Program-made: the position numbers and the translations under genes
Notes under the pieces: generated by a model
Databases searched by the model: none
The model's input: the letters and a program-made list of their open reading frames with translations, nothing else
What the model was told of the DNA's origin: nothing
Part shown: positions 28,687-38,324 of the stretch, piece after piece
Layout of the letters: each line of letters starts with the position of its first letter
How positions within the stretch are numbered: the stretch's first letter is position 1
Assembly: GCF_037646455.1 (NCBI RefSeq)
Contig: NZ_JBBIXN010000008.1
Coordinates: forward strand, 62,001 to 126,000
DNA length: 64,000 nt
Source: Draconibacterium mangrovi_A
GTDB taxonomy: Bacteria > Bacteroidota > Bacteroidia > Bacteroidales > Prolixibacteraceae
Reading direction: 5' to 3'

Positions 28687-30033
28687 CTAGCTTCCGTCAG
28701 GTTTTAGTACATCGATAGCCGGACTGTCGGGCCAGAAAAAATTCTGCCAGTCGTCGGGATGATTCGGATCAAAATCAATCCAATCGCCCACGATAAAAGT
28801 ACTGATTTCGTGGTTCATTTCAACAAGGCCCTGCACCACACATTTGGCCAGTTCGTATGCTCCGTATGGACTGAAATGTGTATTGTCGGCCAACGGCTGA
28901 CCCTGGTTGGGATACGAATTAGCCGGATAATGCACAAAGGCTTTTTTTGAGTTTTCCACGCCTAAACTTTCGTAAAACTGCTTGCTCATCCGATTCAGAT
29001 CAACCAGTGGTATATTTTCTTCACGAGCCAACTGGCGCATCGCCTCAGGATATTCTTCCAGCGTATTTACGATCTTTCCGTTTTCATCAAAATTGCGTCG
29101 GTTTGTTGAAGTCACCAGAATGGTCTTCCCACCTTTTTCTTTAGCTGACTTGATAAAATAACGCAACTCGTCCTGATAGGTAGTAAAAGGTTCAACGTGG
29201 TTCCCCCCCGGTTTCTGATCGTTGTGAGCAAATTCAATAAACAGGTAGTCGCCGGGTTTCATCAAACTCAAAATCTTTTTCAGGCGATTCTCGCGGCGAA
29301 AAGCTTTTAATGTTTCCCCCGATTCGGCATAATTGGCTACTACAATTTCAGGCTTTAGAAAGCGCGGAAACATTTGGCCCCACGATGCCCAGGGTTCGTA
29401 TTCCTGGTCGACCACCGTTGAATTACCGGCCAGGTAAATCACGGGCAGATCGTTCGCTTCTTCAATTTGAAGTGATGAAATACAAGGTCTGGGTCCACCA
29501 AATTCCAGTGTAAGTTGATTGTCCCAGTTGAGATAAACCAGCTCACGGGATTTGCGCCGAACTTCGGTGCTATCGTTAATTTTTGGAGTTCGTACATCAA
29601 CCACAATCGTTTTTTCAAGCACCTCACCTTTTTCAGTTTGAATATTTTCGAGCATTAAACGTCGTGATTCCGCTTTAACGGTCGTCGCCGAACTGCCTTC
29701 AGGATCACCCAGAGTCAGTGTAATTTTATAGCGGCCTTCGGGAAGTTTCACGGTAAAATAAAAAGGTTGATCACCGCTTATAAAGTCACCGGTTAATGCA
29801 TCTTCATTTTTAGTAGTTACAGATTTGATTTTTCCATCATACAAAAATCCAAATTCACGATCGGGATTAAAAACTGTATTTTCATCCACAGCCAGGTATC
29901 CGGGTTCTGTTTTACCATTCCCGAAGTCAAATTTTAAGGGAAAAGTAATTTCTTTTGAATCAGAATAGTTTAGGCTGCTAATCAGCATCAGCAGCACGAG
30001 CAGAAATTTATTTATCGAACGACTAAATCTCAT
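28687..30033 (-). CDS. CE12-type rhamnogalacturonan acetylesterase with N-terminal beta-sandwich
   Basis: A 448-residue secreted esterase that removes acetyl groups from pectin so the lyase and hydrolases can act. A signal peptide (about 1-26) is followed by a galactose-binding-like beta-sandwich (about 28-190, FDFGNGKTEPGYLAVDE). The SGNH hydrolase domain (about 197-430) has nucleophile Ser205 in YLAGNSTVVDQ (GNS instead of the usual GDS), block II in ANYAESGETL, block III in IEFAHNDQKPGG and the catalytic Asp-His in ADNTHFSPYG. It is in the rhamnogalacturonan operon, 22 bases after the tandem esterase gene. The sequence ends shortly after the esterase fold with a Trp/Pro-rich tail. Confidence 0.9.
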   Translation of the reverse strand: MRFSRSINKFLLVLLMLISSLNYSDSKEITFPLKFDFGNGKTEPGYLAVDENTVFNPDREFGFLYDGKIKSVTTKNEDALTGDFISGDQPFYFTVKLPEGRYKITLTLGDPEGSSATTVKAESRRLMLENIQTEKGEVLEKTIVVDVRTPKINDSTEVRRKSRELVYLNWDNQLTLEFGGPRPCISSLQIEEANDLPVIYLAGNSTVVDQEYEPWASWGQMFPRFLKPEIVVANYAESGETLKAFRRENRLKKILSLMKPGDYLFIEFAHNDQKPGGNHVEPFTTYQDELRYFIKSAKEKGGKTILVTSTNRRNFDENGKIVNTLEEYPEAMRQLAREENIPLVDLNRMSKQFYESLGVENSKKAFVHYPANSYPNQGQPLADNTHFSPYGAYELAKCVVQGLVEMNHEISTFIVGDWIDFDPNHPDDWQNFFWPDSPAIDVLKPDGS

Positions 30034-30055
30034 TATTTCTTTTGATTCTCTATGA

Positions 30056-31555
30056 TTAATTCAAATACCTGCGCAGCGAACATGCCCGCAATGCTTTTAT
30101 CTGTTCAGCTAATGTTTTTGCATTCAACTCAGCTCCTTTAGCATTGGTATGTGTATGATCGCCGGGGAAAAAAGTTTTTACTTTTTCGGGGCCCATTTTC
30201 TCGTATTTCTCAGCAATAACATTATTCAGATCTATAAAAAAAGCACCGTTTTGTTCTGCCGATTGTTTCGCCCATAATCCGTAACTGTCGTCAACACGCT
30301 GTACTTTACCCGCATCCCAGATATTGCGCGGAATCATGGAAAGTACAATTACCGAAACACCTTTTTCTTTTGCCTGAGTTATGTATTTCCCCATGTACCA
30401 ACCATAGGAATGAACAGTTTCCGGGATCGTATCATTCCGTAAAATATCCTGCGTTTCGTCGCCCATACCTTTTAACGAACCCCGATATTTAGGTTGGTCG
30501 ATATGCCCCCCGTCGTTATGTCCAAACTGGATTAACAGAAAATCACCGGCGTGCATTTTTTGCAACACCTCATCCCAAAGTCCTTCGTAATAATATGTGC
30601 GACTGCTTCTTCCGCCACGTGCTTTGTTGATCACTTCAATCCGGCTGGTATCCATAAACGCCCACAACTCACGCCCCCAGCCAACTATGCTGTCGTTTCC
30701 GTTGGCAACCGTTGAATCGCCAATGATAAAAACTTTCTTCTTTACAGGAAACTTAATCTTCGGATCATCGAGTAAATAATTCTTTAGCTTGCATTTGTCC
30801 AGTTCCTTTAATCCCTCGGCAATAAGCGATGCCGCCAGCACTGCTCCTTTTGCTGAAGTGTGTGTGTGATCGCGACTAAAAAACAATTTATCGGTCACAT
30901 TTTCTTCACCCCGTTTTTCCATTTCCGAGGCCATCTTTTCATTCAGATCAATGAAAAAAGCACCTTCTTCTTCGGCTACTTTCCTGGCCCATCCGCCATA
31001 AGAATCCTTGTTGCGCGGCACCTGACCGTCATTCCAGTCATTTCTTGGAATAGGTGACATAACGATTGGAATGGCTCCTTTTTCTTTTGCCTCACGAATG
31101 TATTGCCGCATGTACCAGCCATAAGAATGTACGATCTCGTGTTTTCCGGTGAGCATGTTGTCAATCTCCTCGGTTTCCTCACCTGTTCCTTTTATAGTTC
31201 CACGCGCTCGTATCGTATCATTAACGGGGCCGGCATCATTGTGTCCAAACTGCATCAACACATAATCGCCGGGTTTAAGTTTATCCAGAACAGGCTGCCA
31301 CAAACCTTTATCGCGATAAGTTCGGCTACTGGTACCTCCCAGCGCATGATTTTCAACACTTACTTTGCTCGTATCAAAATACTGAACCAGCGGATCGCCC
31401 CAGCCCCACAAACCATTGGCGCCGTCACCCTGTCCGTTCTTGACAGTTGAATCACCAATGGTATAAATGGTAATTTCATCTTCATTCTGTTGATTCTGAC
31501 ATCCTAAAAACAGCCCCAAAAGTACTACAAAGGCATATACTAACTTTTGTTTCAT
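30056..31555 (-). CDS. Tandem two-domain CE12-type esterase (lipoprotein)
   Basis: A 499-residue protein carrying two complete SGNH esterase domains in one chain. The lipoprotein signal ends LFLGCQNQ (Cys19). Domain 1 (about 28-250) has GDSTVKNG with nucleophile Ser36, MQFGHNDAGP and SRDHTHTSAKGA. Domain 2 (about 270-499) has GDSTVANG with Ser near 281, IQFGHNDGGH and PGDHTHTNAKGA. Both also share VHSYGWYM and IPRN.W, so each looks catalytically intact and both belong to the same CE12-like branch. Most relatives have one domain, so this looks like an internal duplication; the two halves have diverged and may prefer different acetyl positions. It is cotranscribed with GH2 (23 bases) and the single CE12 gene. 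Confidence 0.9.
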   Translation of the reverse strand: MKQKLVYAFVVLLGLFLGCQNQQNEDEITIYTIGDSTVKNGQGDGANGLWGWGDPLVQYFDTSKVSVENHALGGTSSRTYRDKGLWQPVLDKLKPGDYVLMQFGHNDAGPVNDTIRARGTIKGTGEETEEIDNMLTGKHEIVHSYGWYMRQYIREAKEKGAIPIVMSPIPRNDWNDGQVPRNKDSYGGWARKVAEEEGAFFIDLNEKMASEMEKRGEENVTDKLFFSRDHTHTSAKGAVLAASLIAEGLKELDKCKLKNYLLDDPKIKFPVKKKVFIIGDSTVANGNDSIVGWGRELWAFMDTSRIEVINKARGGRSSRTYYYEGLWDEVLQKMHAGDFLLIQFGHNDGGHIDQPKYRGSLKGMGDETQDILRNDTIPETVHSYGWYMGKYITQAKEKGVSVIVLSMIPRNIWDAGKVQRVDDSYGLWAKQSAEQNGAFFIDLNNVIAEKYEKMGPEKVKTFFPGDHTHTNAKGAELNAKTLAEQIKALRACSLRRYLN

Positions 31556-31578
31556 ATCTATTAATCTTTTCCTCTATT

Positions 31579-34488
31579 TTACTGCAACAAGCCAAAATAA
31601 AAGTAGAGTGTTCGTTTTACCGGTTCTTCCATTACATTTAGTTTGCCTTCCGGTCCCAGGCTCCAGGTATTATTGCTGATTCCCATGGCCAGCTTCGTAC
31701 CTACAGGAGGAATTCCATCGAGGAAAGAAATGTTACCCACCGGAAGTTGAGGGTAGTTTTCAGGACCTGAAATACCGTAGAAATCGAACAAGCGCAGAAA
31801 TAAATCGGGTTCCTGTGCTACAACCGTGAACATTCCGTAAACGGTATTAAATTCAACCCACGAAACATCGCTGTAATAACCTTTGAACTGTGGATAATCC
31901 CAGGTATTTGTAGCCGGAAGTACATTGTTGTACAGCCGTTCAAAAACATCGAGTCGGCCTCCTTTCAGGCGGTTTTTCCAAACGTGCGACGGACCCTCGC
32001 CCAGCCATTTTGCACCAATTATATCCGACTCCGGAAAGTCGAAGCTGACGCCTGTAAAATACTGTTCACCTTCTACCTGGTACTCATAATCGAGTTGCAA
32101 CCAGCCGCTACTGAACATGGTCCATTTTACAAATTTCAAATCGCCGTCAAACGAAAATTGCACTTCGGTTCCATCACCTTTTTCTGTAATAGTGATATCA
32201 TTTAATGTCGATTCGCCACTCACCAAAACCGGTCCGTTGCTAAAAGGAATCGGTAGTCCAAAATCATTGAAAATCCGAAGAATGGTTCCGTTTTCTTTGT
32301 TGAAAACAACGGTTATCCCCGAGGCTTTCAGCGAAATGCTTGTTTCATCTTCTTTTACTTCCACATTTGAGCTGATATTCTCGTCACCCTCTTTGGCAAT
32401 AATGGGCAGAATATTGTCTTCCTCTATTCCCTGCGCTTTAAGTTTTTTAAGTTGCTCCTCTTCCTCTGCCGAAAGCGTTTTTTCCACCAATCCGAGTACC
32501 TGGTTGGTGTTCTCGTTGGTTTTCCAACTCCAGCAGAAAATTTCTTCATCATAAGGATCAAATGCATGCAGGTATAGTGCATCATAGTTCTTGTAATTTT
32601 CGGGTAGTGTTAAATGAAGATTACCCTTCTGCCCCGGCAAAATATTCGGGCTATCCGTAGTTCCCTTTTTCATGATCTTGTGTCCGGCGCCACGTTGTTG
32701 CGGCCAGCTAAACGAAACCAGTTCCCAGGCAAATCGAATCTGATTCAGGTTGGTGAAATGGTAACGGTTTTCAAGCTCTATATTTCCATCGAAATCTTCA
32801 GGCAGCTTTTCCATGAAAATTTTTACCGGCGAATAAATTTCGCGCATAGCATAGACACTGCCCTCCTTTTCGCGGTGAGGTCCCAGGATTCCATCGGGTG
32901 CATTTACCCGGTTTACATCGATCCTGTTCCCCAGATCGGTGCGAACCAATCCTTCATCGGAGAATACCCATGTAAAACCACCTGCCGATCTTTCCGAACT
33001 CCAGAACAATTCCCAAAAATCGCTTAATCCGGCTGCTCCGCCACCATCGTCCTGCGCATGAAGAAACTCGGTTGGCATGTAAATCAGTCCTTCGTCGAGT
33101 ATTTTTTGCGAACTGTAATACGTCTCGTAATGGTTGCAATCGATTCCGTTATAATCGTTTCCGGGGCGGTGATGTGCATGAATTACCGGGCGTTTCGACG
33201 GATCGTAAATGTCATAATCGTCGTCCAGTTCTTTGTTTGTTCCACCTTCGTTTCCGTTGCTCCAGAAAATAATGGAAGGATGGTTCACATCGCGGATCAC
33301 CATTTCGCGAACCAGCTTTTCACCCGACTCGGTGTCGTAAGCATTTTGCCAACCGGCCAGTTCGTCGAGTACATATAAACCCAGCGAATCACAGTAATCA
33401 AGAAAACTCTGATCGGGAGGATAATGGGCGCAGCGAACAGCATTCATGTTCATTTCCTTCATCAACTTAACATCCTGAAGATCGAGGGCCGGATTTACAC
33501 AGCGACCTGTTTCCGGCCAGAAAACATGCCGGTTGATTCCCTTCATTTTTATTTTTACACCATTCAGGTAAACTCCATCGCCCTCGTGAATTTCAATGGT
33601 TCGAAAACCAAATTTTTGATCAAGTTCGAAAACCGCTTCATCGTCATCCTGAAGACTAACTTTTACGGTGTAAAGATCAGGAGTTTCCGAGGTCCAGAGT
33701 TTAGGATCATCGACCCGGCACGACAAACGAACCAGCGAATCACCTTTATTTATTGTTGTTTCGCAGGATTGTACTGCATTTCCTGCAGCATCCATAATTT
33801 CAGCTACAACAGTTTTTTTATTGTCAATTCCCAAGGGGAAAATATCCATAACGAAGTTTCCGTCGGCACCGGCATTAATTGCAACACGATCGATGCTTTC
33901 CTTTGGCAACGCTTCCAGATATACCGGACGGAAAATTCCGCCAAATATCCAGTAATCGGCATATCGCTCAGCGCGGTTTACCGAATGATTTGCCGACCAT
34001 TTATTCACGGTAACCTCAAGCATATTCTCTGCATTGTATTTCAGTTTATCAGAAATATCGTAACGAAAGCGGTAGAACGATCCCTGATGAATTGGTCCTA
34101 CCGGCTGTCCGTTCACTTTCACCTCTGTATCTGTCATCGATCCTTCGAAAACAATAAAAACCGTTTTGTTTTTCCAGTTGCCGGGAACACTGAAATTGTG
34201 TTTATAAAGTCCGCTTTCATCCGAAAAACGATATTTTTTCCCGTAGGTTCGGTAGTTGCGGCCATAATCGTAGTTGCCATAGCCTTGTTGTTCCCAATGC
34301 GAAGGCACTTCGATTGTTGACCAGACTCCACTGTTTCGTCCACCCGTACAGTAAAAATCCCAGGTTTTGGTGTTTTCGTTATCCGTACCGGATAAATATT
34401 GAACCTGCTTTACTTCAGGCTGGGCATCGGTGCTAAAATTGAAAAAAGTAAATAACAGCACCGCAAGAATAGTTTGCATTCGAATCAT
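31579..34488 (-). CDS. GH2 glycosidase (beta-galactosidase-like)
   Basis: A 969-residue LacZ-type enzyme. A signal peptide (about 1-22, ending TDAQ) puts it outside the cytoplasm. The sugar-binding jelly roll (about 40-195, SGLYKHNFSVPGNW), the immunoglobulin-like domain (about 200-300) and the TIM barrel (about 303-600) are in the usual order. Acid/base Glu414 is in IIFWSNGNEGG and the nucleophile should be Glu474 in YMPTEFLHA. A C-terminal beta-sandwich (about 710-965) completes the long LacZ layout. In this operon it would remove galactose or a related sugar from rhamnogalacturonan side chains. GH2 also contains glucuronidases and others, so the sugar is not certain. Confidence 0.9.
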   Translation of the reverse strand: MIRMQTILAVLLFTFFNFSTDAQPEVKQVQYLSGTDNENTKTWDFYCTGGRNSGVWSTIEVPSHWEQQGYGNYDYGRNYRTYGKKYRFSDESGLYKHNFSVPGNWKNKTVFIVFEGSMTDTEVKVNGQPVGPIHQGSFYRFRYDISDKLKYNAENMLEVTVNKWSANHSVNRAERYADYWIFGGIFRPVYLEALPKESIDRVAINAGADGNFVMDIFPLGIDNKKTVVAEIMDAAGNAVQSCETTINKGDSLVRLSCRVDDPKLWTSETPDLYTVKVSLQDDDEAVFELDQKFGFRTIEIHEGDGVYLNGVKIKMKGINRHVFWPETGRCVNPALDLQDVKLMKEMNMNAVRCAHYPPDQSFLDYCDSLGLYVLDELAGWQNAYDTESGEKLVREMVIRDVNHPSIIFWSNGNEGGTNKELDDDYDIYDPSKRPVIHAHHRPGNDYNGIDCNHYETYYSSQKILDEGLIYMPTEFLHAQDDGGGAAGLSDFWELFWSSERSAGGFTWVFSDEGLVRTDLGNRIDVNRVNAPDGILGPHREKEGSVYAMREIYSPVKIFMEKLPEDFDGNIELENRYHFTNLNQIRFAWELVSFSWPQQRGAGHKIMKKGTTDSPNILPGQKGNLHLTLPENYKNYDALYLHAFDPYDEEIFCWSWKTNENTNQVLGLVEKTLSAEEEEQLKKLKAQGIEEDNILPIIAKEGDENISSNVEVKEDETSISLKASGITVVFNKENGTILRIFNDFGLPIPFSNGPVLVSGESTLNDITITEKGDGTEVQFSFDGDLKFVKWTMFSSGWLQLDYEYQVEGEQYFTGVSFDFPESDIIGAKWLGEGPSHVWKNRLKGGRLDVFERLYNNVLPATNTWDYPQFKGYYSDVSWVEFNTVYGMFTVVAQEPDLFLRLFDFYGISGPENYPQLPVGNISFLDGIPPVGTKLAMGISNNTWSLGPEGKLNVMEEPVKRTLYFYFGLLQ

Positions 34489-34509
34489 AGTTAGGCTGAT
34501 TTTGTTTTT

Positions 34510-36405
34510 TTAATTGATCTGTATTTTAAATGATTTTCCTTTTTTTTGAATAAGGACTTTTTTTTGATCGGCATTGAATTCCCAATCATCCGCTCCTGTT
34601 ACATTTTCAGGCTTCTCATCGCGGCTCACAATAAAAGAATACACATGTTCTTTCTGACCTTTAATTTCAAAGGTTGCCCCGACATTAATTACCGAAACCT
34701 CAACCGGCGTTTGATAAAAACCATCTCCCAACGGTTCGTAATAACTCAGTGTGGCATTCTCCGCTTTTAAAATGTAAATATTCATTGTTTCTGAGAAATC
34801 GGTGGTATCGCCATTAGTAAGTGCTTGATTGGCTTCCGGGTTAACGGGAATGATCACTGCATCGGCATTTCTGTTAATGGCACCCATCTGTTGATCGAGG
34901 CTCAGTTCCTCTTGTTCTTGCGGTTGCGATTCACTTGTTTTTACAATTTCAGGTTGTTCAATATTTTCGCAGTCCTGCAATTCAATAGGCCGGCCTGTTT
35001 CCGTTTTCAACAAAACATTCTCCATGGTCCAGTTGCTGGCATAAGTCAGTTTTCCGCTTTCTTTAGCTTCAACAGAAACATCTTTCCAGTGAATATCGTG
35101 AATCGGTTTTTCGGGATAGGCATTGGCATAAAATGCGCGTTGTGCATTTTCCACTTTTATATTGCTCAAGCTAATATTTTTAAATTCCGGAATGCCTTTT
35201 TCTTCCGGTTCAACACGTTGACTTAACACCCGCCACCTGTCTTTTATTTCTTCTTCAGGAATATTAACCGGAATGGTGCAATAGCTGTACTCGGGATACC
35301 AGTTCAATTCAAAATGAAAAGGATTGGCCACGTCTTTCATTTTCATGTCGTGGAAAGAAATGTTTTCGATAACTCCACCACGAACTTTAGCCGATTTAAA
35401 ACGGATGCCGATGTTGGTACCAATGGCTTCCAGACCGTAAACTTCGATATTTCGCATGCCACCTGATGTTTCGCTGCCAAGGGTAATTAATCCATGCCCA
35501 GCACGCGTAATACAGTTTCGATAAACAATGTTTTCGGCAGGCTGGTTTACGCGAAGTCCATCGGCGTCTTTCCCGGCTTTTATGCACAGGTTATCGTCGT
35601 TGCAGTCGATATCGCAATTTTCCACTAAGATATCTTTTGATGAATCGGTATCTATTCCATCGGAACTCGGACCGTGACCGCCAATGTTGTTGCGTACAAC
35701 TACCCCGTCGACATGCACCCTGGTACTGTAAGTCAGCGAAACCGTCCAAAAACCGGCGCGTTTTACGGTAAAATCTTTCAGCAAAACATCTTCCGATTCC
35801 CAAATTACAACAGGCCGCACGCGCTCGCAATCGTAATCAACTGCCCAGCGAATTCCTTTTTCCTTGTATTCGCCCCACATTCCTCCGGTATATTTCGGAT
35901 CGCCCCAAAACTTATCCCACCAGTATTTCCCGTTGCCGTCGATCACTCCTTTCCCGGTGATACGCACATTGCTTTCGTCGTAAACATTGATCAGTGCAGC
36001 CGGCCATTTCATTTCAATTCCGGCAATACGCGTCCATAACCGTGGATAATGATCGTTATCCTGAATGGCCTGAATGACCACTCCTTCTCCTATATTCAGT
36101 TCGACGTTTGATTTTACAAAAAGTGCTCCCGACAAATAAGTTCCTGTTGGAAAAATGACTTTACCACCACCGGCCTCAGCCGCTGCATCAATGGTTTTTT
36201 GAATGCCTTCTGTTGCCAGAGTTTTCTCGTCAGCAACAGCACCGTAGTCGGCTACATTAAATTCCTTATCGGGAACTTGTGCGAACGATTCATCATAAAA
36301 AATGCCTTCGAGTCTTTGAACCAACTGGCTTTCGTTTTCCTGTGTACAGGAAGCGAATAAAACCAACAGGAAAATAACGGGCAGCGAATAAAATACTTTT
36401 TTCAT
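34510..36405 (-). CDS. GH28 polygalacturonase/rhamnogalacturonan hydrolase with C-terminal extension
   Basis: A secreted GH28 enzyme, first gene of the rhamnogalacturonan operon. I take the ATG at 36405 because MKKVFYSLPVIFLLVLFASC is a clean lipoprotein signal; an ATG 24 bases upstream is also possible. Counting from that longer start, GH28 motifs are GIDTD at 258-262 (for NTD), the catalytic DD at 278-279 in CNDDNLCIKAG, GHG at 311-313 and RFK at 343-345 (for RIK). The parallel beta-helix ends near 490. The remaining 150 residues begin with a Glu/Gln-rich linker (QPQEQEELS) and form a separate, unrecognised beta-rich domain. The operon position supports galacturonan or rhamnogalacturonan as substrate. 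Confidence 0.92.
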   Translation of the reverse strand: MKKVFYSLPVIFLLVLFASCTQENESQLVQRLEGIFYDESFAQVPDKEFNVADYGAVADEKTLATEGIQKTIDAAAEAGGGKVIFPTGTYLSGALFVKSNVELNIGEGVVIQAIQDNDHYPRLWTRIAGIEMKWPAALINVYDESNVRITGKGVIDGNGKYWWDKFWGDPKYTGGMWGEYKEKGIRWAVDYDCERVRPVVIWESEDVLLKDFTVKRAGFWTVSLTYSTRVHVDGVVVRNNIGGHGPSSDGIDTDSSKDILVENCDIDCNDDNLCIKAGKDADGLRVNQPAENIVYRNCITRAGHGLITLGSETSGGMRNIEVYGLEAIGTNIGIRFKSAKVRGGVIENISFHDMKMKDVANPFHFELNWYPEYSYCTIPVNIPEEEIKDRWRVLSQRVEPEEKGIPEFKNISLSNIKVENAQRAFYANAYPEKPIHDIHWKDVSVEAKESGKLTYASNWTMENVLLKTETGRPIELQDCENIEQPEIVKTSESQPQEQEELSLDQQMGAINRNADAVIIPVNPEANQALTNGDTTDFSETMNIYILKAENATLSYYEPLGDGFYQTPVEVSVINVGATFEIKGQKEHVYSFIVSRDEKPENVTGADDWEFNADQKKVLIQKKGKSFKIQIN

Positions 36406-36429
36406 GCGTTTAATACGATTTTCTTTCAT

Positions 36430-36836
36430 AAGCTTATTTTATGCCGAAACAAAGTTTCCTTCAGACAGCGGTCCGGCTAAAACTTCAATTTAGTCAGGTT
36501 TCAACGTTTTAAAATACCCAAAAACATTCAAATATCGGGTTTCTATTTTCAAAATCTAAACGAATATTCAATGATCTTAAAATTTAGTCAATTTATAGCA
36601 CCACAAATCTTGCATTGTATAGTAACAAACAAAGCTTTTTTATATTTAGATGAAAAGAATTGGAATCATTGCTTGCGAAAGATGCATTTCTGACCGGATT
36701 TTTAAAAGAGCAGGATAGCCTCGAAACTACCTTTCGAAATCATTACCATATCAAAGTTGAAATTCAATCGAAACTGAATTTCTGAAAGAAATGGATATAT
36801 TGCTGTCCGTTTTGAATAAAATGCTAAACAAATAAA
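36430..36836. other. 407-bp divergent control region between GH28 and the symporter
   Basis: This gap must carry both the rhamnogalacturonan operon promoter and the symporter promoter. It is A/T-rich. The closest minus-strand -7 box is GATATTTG (one mismatch, about 36535). An open frame from a TTG at 36660 to the TGA at 36783-36785 encodes 41 residues; it is listed among the findings as a possible remnant. Confidence 0.45.
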
Positions 36837-38318
36837 ATGCAATTACCTGTAACCGATCTTGTCGTTTTTATCATCATAACCGTTGGAAATGTAATTTTTG
36901 GTGCCAGCTTTTTTCTGCGCAACAGAACTTCGAGCCAGTTTACCATTGGAGGAGGCAAGATACCAGCGTGGGTAGTCGGGATGTCGATTTTTGCCACATT
37001 TGTCAGCAGTATAAGTTTTTTGGCCCTGCCGGGTAAAGCATACATGAGTAACTGGAATGCACTGGTTTTTAGTTTTGCCATTCCAATCGCCGCAATTTTG
37101 GCTTCAAAGTTCTTTGTTCCCTTGTATCGCGGTCTGGGAAGTGTTTCGGCATATAATTATCTTGAGGTTCGTTTTGGAGGCTGGGCACGGATTTATGCTT
37201 CGTTGTGTTACATTTTAACACAACTGATGCGCACCGGAGCTATTCTGCTTTTACTGGCTCTGCCACTCAACGCATTGTTTGGCTGGAATATAAAAACCAT
37301 TATTATTGTTACCGGAATTGCAGTTACGGTGTATTCTATGATGGGCGGTATTCAGGCCGTTGTATGGACCGATGCCATACAGGGAATTATTTTGATCGTT
37401 GGTGCACTGATCTGTGCTGCCGTGCTTACTTTTTCGATGCCCGAAGGACCGACACAGGTTTTTGAAATTGCCGCGGCTAATAATAAGTTCAGTTTGGGAA
37501 GTTTTGGTGCCAGCCTTTCAGAGTCCACTTTTTGGGTGGTTCTGATTTACGGTTTGTTCATTAACCTGCAAAATTACGGCATCGACCAGAATTTTGTGCA
37601 GCGTTATATGACGACTAGTTCGGAGAAAAAAGCCAAGTCTTCTGCTTTATTTGGTGCATTGCTTTATCTACCGGTGTCGCTGGTTTTCTTTTACATCGGA
37701 ACCGCGCTTTACTCTTATTATACTGCTCAACCCGAATTACTGCCAGCAGGCGTTGACGGTGATAAAGTGTTCCCATATTTTATAGTAAACGGTTTGCCAA
37801 AAGGATTAACGGGGTTACTGATCGCCTCAATCTTTGCCGCGGGAATGAGTACCGTATCAACCAGTATTAACAGCACGGCAACCATTGTTTTGTCGGATTA
37901 CTACCAGAAATATTTCAATAAAAATGCCGACGACAAATCATCGATGAAAGTCCTATACATCGCGTCAGTGATTTTTGGAATTCTTGGCGTACTCATTTCA
38001 CTTACACTTGTGGGTGTTGAAAGTGTACTAGATGCCTGGTGGTCGCTGGCATCGATTTTTAGCGGTGGAATGCTGGGATTATTTCTGCTTGCCTACCTTT
38101 CGAAAAAAGTACGGAATATTGACGCAGCAATCGGAGTAATAGTTGGCGTTCTTGTTATTGGCTGGATGAGTTTGTCACCGCTTTATTTTACCGAAGGCAA
38201 ATGGCTCGAATTCAAAAGTCCGTTCCACAGCAACTTAACCATCGTTATCGGAACAATGACCATTTTTCTTGTTGGATTTATTTCCCTGAACCTTTTAAAA
38301 AAGAAACGGAAGACATAA
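36837..38318 (+). CDS. Sodium:solute symporter (SSS family)
   Basis: A 493-residue inner-membrane cotransporter with about 13 hydrophobic segments. The N-terminus MQLPVTDLVVFIIITVGNVIFGASFF is the first helix, and SSQFTIGGGKIPAWVVGMSIFATFVSSISFL is the family signature region. ASIFAAGMSTVSTSINS (about 333-349) matches the conserved sodium-site segment (helix 8). It is divergent from the rhamnogalacturonan operon, so a likely cargo is a pectin-derived monosaccharide or uronic acid. The family also takes up sialic acids, proline and others, so the cargo is inference. It ends 6 bases before the convergent molybdenum hydroxylase gene. Confidence 0.93.
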   Translation: MQLPVTDLVVFIIITVGNVIFGASFFLRNRTSSQFTIGGGKIPAWVVGMSIFATFVSSISFLALPGKAYMSNWNALVFSFAIPIAAILASKFFVPLYRGLGSVSAYNYLEVRFGGWARIYASLCYILTQLMRTGAILLLLALPLNALFGWNIKTIIIVTGIAVTVYSMMGGIQAVVWTDAIQGIILIVGALICAAVLTFSMPEGPTQVFEIAAANNKFSLGSFGASLSESTFWVVLIYGLFINLQNYGIDQNFVQRYMTTSSEKKAKSSALFGALLYLPVSLVFFYIGTALYSYYTAQPELLPAGVDGDKVFPYFIVNGLPKGLTGLLIASIFAAGMSTVSTSINSTATIVLSDYYQKYFNKNADDKSSMKVLYIASVIFGILGVLISLTLVGVESVLDAWWSLASIFSGGMLGLFLLAYLSKKVRNIDAAIGVIVGVLVIGWMSLSPLYFTEGKWLEFKSPFHSNLTIVIGTMTIFLVGFISLNLLKKKRKT

Positions 38319-38324
38319 ACGATA

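Noticed and set aside
33424..34320. 298-codon plus-strand open frame antisense to the GH2 gene
   Set aside because: It is a frame shadow of a clearly recognisable glycosidase, has no family features and no start context; the GH2 reading has intact catalytic residues.
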